5,723 nucleotides of DNA, from positions 1-5,723 of the forward strand of contig JAAXGS010000046.1 in assembly GCA_012271225.1 (NCBI GenBank), in the 5' to 3' direction. Numbering within the stretch: the first letter of the stretch is position 1; each line of letters opens with the position of its first letter. The position numbers were made by a program, and so were the translations under genes. The stretch comes from Dehalococcoidia bacterium. GTDB taxonomy: Bacteria; Chloroflexota; Dehalococcoidia; UBA6926. Shown in pieces: positions 1-4,277 of the stretch. The notes under the pieces were generated by a model. It was not told the DNA's origin. It worked only from the letters and a program-made list of their open reading frames with translations, and searched no databases.

Positions 1-3
1 GCG

Positions 4-1716
4 CTACTGATTGTCGAGGTCCTCGTCCTCCACCGGCGCGCGGGGGCTGCTGCGCGCCCGCTCCAGATACGTTGGGTCGCGTAGCGTCTCCTCAATCATC
101 TCGGACGCGCGCTCACCGGCGGCCTCGAACGGCAGCAGCACAAGCGTCGCGCCCAGACCCTCCAGACGATCGGCGGTGGCCGCGGACTGGCTGGTCAGGA
201 GCACGGGGCGGCTGAAATTGTGCTCGCGCAGGGCCTCCAGCAGCCCGACCTCCACGTCCGGCGCGCGGATGGTGGACACGGCGATGCGCGCGGAGGAGAG
301 GGGCAGCCCCTGCAGAAACTCCGGCGCCTCAACGTCTGCAAAGCGCATGTGAAACCCCAGCGCCTGCAGCCGCCTGACCGCCACCGGGTCGAAGTCGACG
401 CCCATCGCCTCGACGCCCATCTCCTGCAGGCGTGACAGGATCACCGTGCCAAGCCTGCCCGTTCCAAAGACGAGAACCTCCACCTGCTCGTCGGCCTCAT
501 CAAGGATCTCATCCTCGCGGTGCGCCACCGGACGCTCAATCCTGTTCAGCGCGGGCTGGACAAAGCGGTAGATCGGATTGGCGTAGGTGATCATGTAGGT
601 GGACGCCGCGAACGTGATCAGCCCAACAAGCGTGACGAGCGCCAGGCTGGCCTCATCCACGTGCCCGAGATTCAGGCCAAGCGCCATCAGAACAAAGGAG
701 AACTCACTAATCTGGGCAAGCGCCATGCCGGCCACGAGGCCGGTTCGCGCGCGGAACCCCATCGCGATCGCAATGCCCATGACGATCAGCGGGTTGCCGA
801 TCAGCACGAACAGCGACAGGCCAATGGCGGGGAGAAGCTGATCCCGGAGATCGGACAGGCCAAGGTGCACGCCAAGGCTGACAAAGAAGAAGAGCAGCAG
901 GAAGTCACGGACCGTTGTCAAACGCGCCGCAACCAGTTGACGCGGGCGTTTGGTGGCCAGGACGACGCCCGCGAGAAACGCGCCCATTTCCGCGCTGAAC
1001 CCCGCCCACGTGGCGCCCGCGGCCATCAGCACAGCCCAGGCGATCCCGCCAAGCACAAGCACCTCCGGCACGGCGAGCATGCGCGGCTCAATGATCGGGA
1101 TCAGGAAACGAACCACCAGGATCATGCCGATGACCAGCGCCGCGCCGCGCAGCGCGCTCAGCCCCAGTTCCCGCAGCGCCGCGTCACTGCTCTCCACGCC
1201 CTCCAGGCCGGAGAGCAGGGCGAGCGCGATGATCACCACAATGTCCTGCACAATCAGAATGCCCAGGGCGATGCGGCCATGCAGGGAATCTATCTCCCGA
1301 CGGTCTGAGAGCACCTTGACGATGATGACGGTGCTTGAAAACGTCAGCGCCAGGGAGATGTAGAGCGCGGACATGATGTCCATGCCCAGGGCGAACGTGA
1401 TGGCGAATCCGAGAACCGTTGTGATGACGACCTGCCCAAGCCCGGAGACGACGGCCACGAACCCCGCCGTGCGGATCAGGGCAGGATCAAGCCGCAGCCC
1501 GACGACGAAGAGCAGGAGCGCGATGCCGACGCGCCCGAAGATGTCCACAAACGCGGAATCGTCCGGCACGATGCCAAGCGCGGCCGGCCCAACCACGACG
1601 CCAACGCAGATGAACGCGACGACGATCGGCTGCCGCAACAGCGTCGCGATGACAGCCGCGAACGTTGCGACACCCAGAATCTGGATGAGATCAATGAATT
1701 CGTGCGATTGCTCCAC
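4..1716 (-). CDS. Kef-type monovalent cation/proton antiporter (CPA2) with TrkA-N domain
   Basis: Predicted inner-membrane antiporter exchanging K+ or Na+ for protons. Residues 10-385 are very hydrophobic, with about 11-13 candidate membrane segments typical of the CPA2 exchanger domain. The family's Gln-Asp pair is in ILIVQDIVVI (Q157, D158), and the SAEMGAFLAG stretch (241-250) matches the conserved exchanger helix. After a charged linker (about 393-412) comes a cytosolic TrkA-N Rossmann domain with GTGRLG (418-423) and an acidic DFDP (441-444) at the end of the second strand, which in this family binds NAD(H) or another nucleotide and gates transport. I see no TrkA-C domain; an acidic tail ends the 570-residue protein. 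The start is GTG at 1716, preceded by AGGCAGGT as a plausible ribosome site. The gene is divergent from the DUF427 gene. CPA2 membership is secure; the transported ion and any glutathione control are not readable here, so no kef symbol is given. Confidence 0.93.
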   Translation of the reverse strand: MEQSHEFIDLIQILGVATFAAVIATLLRQPIVVAFICVGVVVGPAALGIVPDDSAFVDIFGRVGIALLLFVVGLRLDPALIRTAGFVAVVSGLGQVVITTVLGFAITFALGMDIMSALYISLALTFSSTVIIVKVLSDRREIDSLHGRIALGILIVQDIVVIIALALLSGLEGVESSDAALRELGLSALRGAALVIGMILVVRFLIPIIEPRMLAVPEVLVLGGIAWAVLMAAGATWAGFSAEMGAFLAGVVLATKRPRQLVAARLTTVRDFLLLFFFVSLGVHLGLSDLRDQLLPAIGLSLFVLIGNPLIVMGIAIAMGFRARTGLVAGMALAQISEFSFVLMALGLNLGHVDEASLALVTLVGLITFAASTYMITYANPIYRFVQPALNRIERPVAHREDEILDEADEQVEVLVFGTGRLGTVILSRLQEMGVEAMGVDFDPVAVRRLQALGFHMRFADVEAPEFLQGLPLSSARIAVSTIRAPDVEVGLLEALREHNFSRPVLLTSQSAATADRLEGLGATLVLLPFEAAGERASEMIEETLRDPTYLERARSSPRAPVEDEDLDNQ

Positions 1717-1781
1717 GAGACCTGCCTGAGCGTGTTGCTGGTTGTCAGGGACGGCGCACGGACGCGACCACCCTCCAAACG

Positions 1782-1810
1782 ATCATAGCCCACGTTCCCG
1801 ATCATGCCGC
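1782..1810 (-). promoter_or_regulatory. Weak candidate promoter for the antiporter gene
   Basis: On the minus strand TATGAT (1787-1782) matches five of six bases of the sigma70 -10 box. It lies about 65 bp upstream of the GTG start. The best -35 at 17-bp spacing is GCGGCA (1810-1805), only three of six, so this is a weak suggestion. Confidence 0.2.
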
Positions 1811-1857
1811 GCGCAGATCGAGACATTCACTGAACGCCCGGTGAATACATCGGCTCC

Positions 1858-1886
1858 ATGACGGGATCGGGATGCATCTGTATCAT
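1858..1886 (+). promoter_or_regulatory. Candidate sigma70-type promoter for the DUF427 gene
   Basis: ATGACG (1858-1863, four of six bases of TTGACA) and TATCAT (1881-1886, five of six of TATAAT) are separated by exactly 17 bp. They lie 37 bp upstream of the DUF427 start codon, giving a short 5' leader of about 30 nt that contains the ribosome site. The spacing and position are right, but the match is by eye only. Confidence 0.35.
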
Positions 1887-1922
1887 GAGGCAGACAGCGG
1901 GAGAGCCGCTTGAGGAGGGGAC

Positions 1923-2381
1923 ATGACAACGACCGAACGCGAGTCAGCCGCGAATTTCCCCCCGACGCCCGGGGAGGTTCAGCCGGTCAGCCGTCGACTG
2001 CGTGTTGAGTTTGCCGGAGAGGTCATCGCCGAGACCACGCGCGGCGTGCGGATTGTGGAGAGAGACCGCCCGCCCGTGTACTATTTCCCGCCTGAGGATA
2101 TCCGGATGGAGCGCCTGGTTCCTGAGGACAAGACCACCACGTGCGAGTACAAGGGGATCGCCTCATATTGGGGTGTTCGCGTTGGGGACAGGCACGCGCA
2201 GGGCGCGATCTGGAGCTACCCGAACCCCAAAGAGGGATATGAGGCCATCCGGGAGCACATGGCCTTTTATCCGTGGATGATGGACGCCGCGTACGTCGAT
2301 GACATCCCTGTGACGACACCCAACAACGATTGGTACGGCGGGTGGCAGACCGCGGACATTGAGGGCCCCTGGAATCAATAG
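1923..2381 (+). CDS. DUF427 domain protein
   Basis: A 152-residue cytosolic protein with no signal peptide or membrane segment. Family landmarks are visible in order: the RLRVEFAGEVIAETTR strand (25-40), PPVYYFPPEDI (50-60), TTTCEYKGIASYW (71-83), WSYPNPK (97-103), HMAFYP (112-117) and the C-terminal YGGW...GPW (138-150). This is the normal order and near full length for DUF427 (NTP_transf_9-type) proteins, whose biochemical role is not established. The ATG at 1923 is supported by a strong GAGGAGGGG ribosome site at 1912-1920. The gene is intact. Its last 127 bp (from codon 112 to one base past the stop) are duplicated at 3409-3535, so something has inserted at or recombined with its 3' end. 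Two ORFs in other frames across this gene are shadows. Confidence 0.92.
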   Translation: MTTTERESAANFPPTPGEVQPVSRRLRVEFAGEVIAETTRGVRIVERDRPPVYYFPPEDIRMERLVPEDKTTTCEYKGIASYWGVRVGDRHAQGAIWSYPNPKEGYEAIREHMAFYPWMMDAAYVDDIPVTTPNNDWYGGWQTADIEGPWNQ

Positions 2382-2382
2382 G
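2256..2382 (+). repeat. 127-bp direct repeat, copy 1 (3' end of the DUF427 gene)
   Basis: This stretch begins at codon 112 of the DUF427 gene and ends one base after its stop. It matches 3409-3535 at 125 of 127 positions, in the same orientation, offset by 1153 bp. The differences are C2306/T3459 and A2318/G3471, both third codon positions and both silent (Ile, Thr). Homology stops abruptly on both sides: G2255 against C3408, and A2383 against T3536. Confidence 0.97.
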
Positions 2383-2429
2383 ACTATCCGTGGGTGACCT
2401 GCGCAGAAGGGTCCGCGACTCTGCTCTGA

Positions 2430-2498
2430 ATGCAAAAAGAGGACGAGCGGCAGCGCGTGGAGTACCACGAACGCCATGACCGGTTGAGGAGGCTGTAA
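2430..2498 (+). CDS. Possible 22-residue leader ORF
   Basis: ATG at 2430 opens 22 very charged codons (Glu, Asp, Arg, His rich) ending in TAA at 2496-2498. The ORF ends 4 bp before the next start codon and contains that gene's AGGAGG site. It has only a poor ribosome site of its own. It may be a leader peptide, a remnant of a longer gene cut by the cassette boundary, or chance. Confidence 0.15.
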   Translation: MQKEDERQRVEYHERHDRLRRL

Positions 2499-2502
2499 AC
2501 CG

Positions 2503-2913
2503 ATGTCAGAACGACGTGACTCTATGAAACACAAGGCCGTCCGCAACAACCAGATCAAAGACAGCAAGGCGGTGCAGTATCGCCTTGTGGACAAGCAGGG
2601 CAACACCAAGTACATCGGCATGACGAACAACCCCGCGGCACGCCAAATCGAGCACCTGCAATCAGGCAAGATGAAAGCAGGTGACCGCATGGAAATACAG
2701 AGCCGCGCCGTTGACCGCAATAAGGCCGAACGCCTGGAAAGCGGACGGCTGCACGGCCACCGTCAATCCAATCAGGGGAAGAACCCCAGCGGTAACAAGA
2801 CCAGAGATGGCAAGTACACACCGCGCTCTGGCGGCGGGCGATCAGGCGGTGGCCGCAGTTCCGGCGGACGCAGCGGCGGTGGACGAGCAGGCGAAGGCTT
2901 CAGGGGACGATGA
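2503..2913 (+). CDS. Small GIY-YIG-like nuclease domain protein with Arg/Gly-rich tail
   Basis: This 136-residue, very basic protein has two parts. Residues 24-100 resemble a compact GIY-YIG endonuclease fold: VQYRLVD (24-30) in place of the GIY strand, KYIG (36-39) as the YIG strand, then TNNPAARQIEH (41-51) with the expected Arg (R47) and His (H51), a probable catalytic Glu in AERLE (E76 or E79), and an Asn-containing end GKNPSGNKT (N94, N98). The first motif lacks the canonical Gly-Ile-Tyr but keeps its Tyr (Y26). The tail (108-132) is five tandem RSGGG-like units followed by FRGR, likely binding nucleic acid. AGGAGG at 2487-2492, 10 bp upstream, supports ATG 2503; a second Met at codon 8 is possible. 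It could be a toxin-like nuclease, a repair or restriction-type nuclease, or a non-catalytic binder. I infer DNA or RNA cleavage only by fold resemblance. Confidence 0.72.
   Translation: MSERRDSMKHKAVRNNQIKDSKAVQYRLVDKQGNTKYIGMTNNPAARQIEHLQSGKMKAGDRMEIQSRAVDRNKAERLESGRLHGHRQSNQGKNPSGNKTRDGKYTPRSGGGRSGGGRSSGGRSGGGRAGEGFRGR
2824..2898 (+). repeat. 15-bp period repeat encoding five RSGGG-like units
   Basis: Codons 108-132 of the GIY-YIG-like gene encode RSGGG, RSGGG, RSSGG, RSGGG and RAGEG in perfect 5-residue register. Codon use differs between units, so the repeat is better conserved in protein than in DNA. That points to selection on the peptide rather than a very recent slippage. Confidence 0.85.
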
Positions 2914-3278
2914 CACGGTTACGCACGGCAGTCATGGCGGCGCTTGGTATCGCCATGTTCATAACGGTGTGCGCAGGCTGCTTCAACTATGCTCCGCGTC
3001 AGTCACTCGCCGATTACCAGTGCGAAGATTTGATCCCGCAGGTCATCAAGTTGAGCAAGGACAACGCAAAAGATAATCCATTTGCGCGCCCTATTCTCAA
3101 GATTTACGAGCCTACGGAAACTGGACGAACCACTGCGCGTCTGGATTGTGAGGCCGATGCGAAATGGAACTTTGACCGCGTGGCCTTCTTCATTGAGGAA
3201 GACAGTGACGGTGACCGTTTCATCGGACTTTCGCCTGTAGTTGACTTTGAGAAGATATTGAGAGAACTGACGCCATGA
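2910..3278 (+). CDS. Probable secreted lipoprotein of unknown function
   Basis: 122 residues. The N-terminus is a signal peptide: basic MTRLR, a hydrophobic core (about 6-20), then CAGC with C24 as the likely lipidated Cys. The lipobox is slightly off because position -3 is Cys, so simple membrane anchoring is an alternative. The mature part has two more Cys (C38, C80) that could form a disulfide. It ends with a strand-rich stretch VAFFIEEDSDGDRFIGL (91-107) carrying an acidic DSDGD cluster that could bind a metal. The overall look recalls small extracytoplasmic domains, but I cannot name a family. The ATG lies in an ATGA overlap with the preceding stop (2910-2913), and AGGGG at 2902-2906 is its ribosome site, so translation is probably coupled to the nuclease gene. 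Its stop overlaps the next ATG in the same way. Confidence 0.72.
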   Translation: MTRLRTAVMAALGIAMFITVCAGCFNYAPRQSLADYQCEDLIPQVIKLSKDNAKDNPFARPILKIYEPTETGRTTARLDCEADAKWNFDRVAFFIEEDSDGDRFIGLSPVVDFEKILRELTP

Positions 3279-3403
3279 CTTGGACTGACGCGCCGCCTGC
3301 GACATGGCACAAGAGAACAATGCACCTCATCACCCCTGATGGACGCGGGTACTACTGCGGCATCGGATACGTCGTCAGCAGGAGAAGGGTACGCACACGA
3401 TAG
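3275..3403 (+). CDS. Short hypothetical ORF, possibly truncated, coupled to the lipoprotein gene
   Basis: ATG at 3275 overlaps the lipoprotein stop as ATGA (3275-3278) and opens 42 codons ending in TAG at 3401-3403. The product runs from MTWTDAPPATWHKR through HLITPDGRGYYCGIGY to a very basic end (SRRRVRTR). The HLITPDGRG...CG portion reads like the start of a real small domain. The stop falls 5 bp before the second copy of the direct repeat, so the gene may have lost its 3' part at the cassette junction. No strong ribosome site is present, and coupling would be needed. I do not recognise a family. Confidence 0.4.
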   Translation: MTWTDAPPATWHKRTMHLITPDGRGYYCGIGYVVSRRRVRTR

Positions 3404-3408
3404 GGCAC

Positions 3409-3535
3409 CACATGGCCTTTTATCCGTGGATGATGGACGCCGCGTACGTCGATGACATTCCTGTGACGACGCCCAACAACGATTGGTACGGCGGGTGGCA
3501 GACCGCGGACATTGAGGGCCCCTGGAATCAATAGG
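3409..3535 (+). repeat. 127-bp direct repeat, copy 2
   Basis: This is the second copy of the DUF427 gene end, 125 of 127 bases identical to 2256-2382. It carries codons 112 to stop plus one base. What follows (TTGCGTCCGG) differs completely from what follows copy 1 (ACTATCCGTG), so the repeat ends precisely one base after the stop codon in both places. Confidence 0.97.
3412..3534 (+). pseudogene. 3' fragment of a DUF427 gene
   Basis: An open 40-codon remnant identical in protein to residues 113-152 of the intact DUF427 protein, with the stop codon retained. The catalytic or folding core (residues 25-111) is absent, so no functional DUF427 protein can come from it. It is not in frame with the preceding 42-codon ORF, so no fusion forms. 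The silent nature of both differences suggests the fragment came from a functional allele or was the original end of the gene before the cassette arrived. Confidence 0.9.
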
Positions 3536-3630
3536 TTGCGTCCGGTTTGATCCGGAGACGGGGCTCTCCAGCGCGCGTTACTGGCTAAAGCTGCTGAGTC
3601 AGACCGTTTGCTGTAGCGGCTGCGAACGCA
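3536..3630. other. Intergenic stretch between the gene fragment and the tandem repeats
   Basis: Between 3404 and 3992 there is no credible complete gene. It holds the DUF427 fragment, then these 95 bp, then the three-unit repeat array. This part is GC-rich like the host and contains overlapping hairpins near 3539-3569, but no recognisable ORF, tRNA or attachment site. Confidence 0.6.
3539..3560 (+). terminator. Hairpin just after the DUF427 fragment, possible terminator
   Basis: TCCGG (3541-3545) pairs with CCGGA (3552-3556) around a 6-nt TTTGAT loop, and CG (3539-3540) can extend the stem across one bulged base. A competing stem, GGAGA (3554-3558) with TCTCC (3565-3569), overlaps it. There is no T-run after either stem, so intrinsic termination is doubtful. 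The position 5 bp after the fragment's stop fits the original 3' UTR of the DUF427 gene. Confidence 0.25.
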
Positions 3631-3740
3631 GCGTGATTCAAGATTTGGCGTCTATCTTTCATCATTCATGATGAAGATAACACAAGTTTCATTCGCTCAG
3701 CGAAAAGAAACAAATTGTGGAAAATAGTTTCAATCGCCTG
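3631..3740. repeat. Tandem ~109-bp repeat, unit 1
   Basis: The first of three head-to-tail units, 110 bp, and the most diverged: 13 substitutions and one extra A relative to unit 2. It contains a hairpin at 3654-3678 (ATCTT-T-CATCAT / ATGATG-AAGAT) and an imperfect stem at 3686-3711 (GTTTC...GAAAC enclosing TTCGCT...AGCGAA). The 31-bp block 3684-3714 is identical in all three units. Its join to unit 2 forms the dyad CGCC-T-GGCG (3735-3743). Confidence 0.95.
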
Positions 3741-3849
3741 GCGTGATCCAAAATTTGGCGTCAATCTTTCATCACCCGTGGTGAAGATAACAAAAGTTTC
3801 ATTCGCTCAGCGAAAAGAAACAAACGCTGGAAATAGTTTCAGCCGCCTG
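3741..3849. repeat. Tandem ~109-bp repeat, unit 2
   Basis: The middle unit, 109 bp. The hairpin at 3764-3788 has CATCAC opposite GTGGTG where unit 1 has CATCAT opposite ATGATG, so a T-A pair has become C-G. An additional dyad, CCAAA-A-TTTGG (3748-3758), is intact here and in unit 3 but broken in unit 1. The CGCC-T-GGCG dyad recurs at the join to unit 3 (3844-3852). Confidence 0.95.
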
Positions 3850-3951
3850 GCGTGATCCAAAATTTGGCGTCAATCTTTCATCATTCATGGTGAAGATAAC
3901 AGAAGTTTCATTCGCTCAGCGAAAAGAAACAAATACTGGAAATAGTTTCAG
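3850..3951. repeat. Tandem ~109-bp repeat, unit 3 (last few bases lost)
   Basis: The last unit has six differences from unit 2 over 102 bp, all transitions, then diverges after 3951 so the terminal CGCCTG is missing. By hand count the unit and its next 7 bases are about 39% GC, far below the neighbouring genes. The hairpins are kept at 3873-3897 and 3905-3930. The reading frame starting at 3887 runs on into host sequence and is not a credible gene. Confidence 0.93.
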
Positions 3952-3970
3952 TCACACGGATGGCTCAAGA

Positions 3971-3987
3971 AGGCGGGCGCGCCGCCT
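3971..3987 (-). terminator. Possible terminator of the dnaE-DUF2007 transcript
   Basis: AGGCGG (3971-3976) pairs with CCGCCT (3982-3987) around a GCGCG loop, 6 bp beyond the DUF2007 stop. Read on the minus strand the stem is followed by TCTTGAGCC, only a poor T-run, so this is a weak intrinsic terminator candidate. Confidence 0.35.
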
Positions 3988-3992
3988 GTGGA

Positions 3993-4241
3993 TTAGGTGG
4001 GGTCCGGCTCCCGGTCACCGCGTGAGGGCGCGCCGTCATCCTGCCATGCATCCAGCAGCGTCATCGCGCGCGGCCAATGCTCTGACCGCACCATGACGCG
4101 GCAGGGCTGTCCCATAACCCCCAGGAAGCTGTTGGTGTCTCCGGCGTTGACCAGCGCCTCTATTCTCTCCTCCAGCAGCGCCTGAACCAGCAGTTCCGCG
4201 CTCAATTGATCATTGGTCGTTGTCAGGTGTGTCCATTCCAT
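3993..4241 (-). CDS. DUF2007 (putative signal-transducing) domain protein
   Basis: An 82-residue cytosolic protein with the DUF2007 pattern: WTHLTTTNDQLSAELLVQAL (3-22), where the first strand leads into a helix, then ERIEALV (25-31), a middle loop, and VMVRSEHWPRAMTLLDAW (49-66), where the last strand and helix follow the usual 'V...D...A..LL' form. Family members are small ferredoxin-fold proteins with no firmly proven role; the 'signal transducing' label is a family name, not evidence. The acidic/polar tail (67-82) is dispensable looking. The ATG at 4241 is the only reasonable start, but no clear Shine-Dalgarno precedes it. It lies 36 bp downstream of dnaE on the same strand and is probably co-transcribed. 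The overlapping plus-strand ORFs are shadows. Confidence 0.8.
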   Translation of the reverse strand: MEWTHLTTTNDQLSAELLVQALLEERIEALVNAGDTNSFLGVMGQPCRVMVRSEHWPRAMTLLDAWQDDGAPSRGDREPDPT

Positions 4242-4277
4242 AACGGACAGGGTACATGAACGGCCGCCGCGCTCGGG

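Larger units (their letters stand above)
2383..3408 (+). mobile_element. Putative inserted cassette between direct repeats (no recombinase seen)
   Basis: The 1026 bp between the two repeat copies carry only plus-strand ORFs: a GIY-YIG-like protein, a probable lipoprotein and a 42-codon ORF, with little spare DNA. Flanking by a duplicated gene 3' end is the footprint expected from a circle integrating by single crossover, or from a site-specific element that restores the gene end it enters. No integrase, transposase or short target-site duplication is visible, so the mechanism is inference. A local tandem duplication with later replacement of the middle is an alternative. Confidence 0.4.

Noticed and set aside
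520..1308. 262-codon plus-strand ORF
   Set aside because: It lies wholly antisense to the well-supported antiporter gene, and its translation is a low-complexity run of charged residues (Arg, His, Gln, Asp) without domain features; it is a GC-rich shadow.
2163..2720. 185-codon minus-strand ORF across the DUF427 end and the GIY-YIG-like gene
   Set aside because: It overlaps two better-supported genes in antisense, crosses the repeat boundary and shows no recognisable motifs.
2503..3278. Toxin and immunity protein pair (nuclease plus lipoprotein)
   Set aside because: An immunity protein to a nuclease should be cytoplasmic, yet the partner carries a signal peptide and lipobox; the nuclease also lacks any delivery domain.
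2256..3535. The two repeat copies as insertion-sequence terminal repeats
   Set aside because: They are direct, not inverted, they are the coding end of a neighbouring gene, and no transposase lies between them.
3631..3951. CRISPR array, because of the 31-bp identical cores with GTTTC...GAAAC ends
   Set aside because: The sequence between cores is itself repeated (about 85-95% identical), the period is about 109 bp rather than 60-75 bp, and there are no cas genes in the window.
3631..3951. Antitoxin RNA repeats of a type III toxin-antitoxin system
   Set aside because: Units are much longer than known repeats of that type, and no ToxN-like endoribonuclease gene lies directly downstream; the next gene is DUF2007 on the opposite strand.
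3887..4096. 69-codon plus-strand ORF from repeat unit 3
   Set aside because: It begins inside a repeat without a ribosome site, then runs antisense through the DUF2007 gene with Arg/Ala-rich junk composition.
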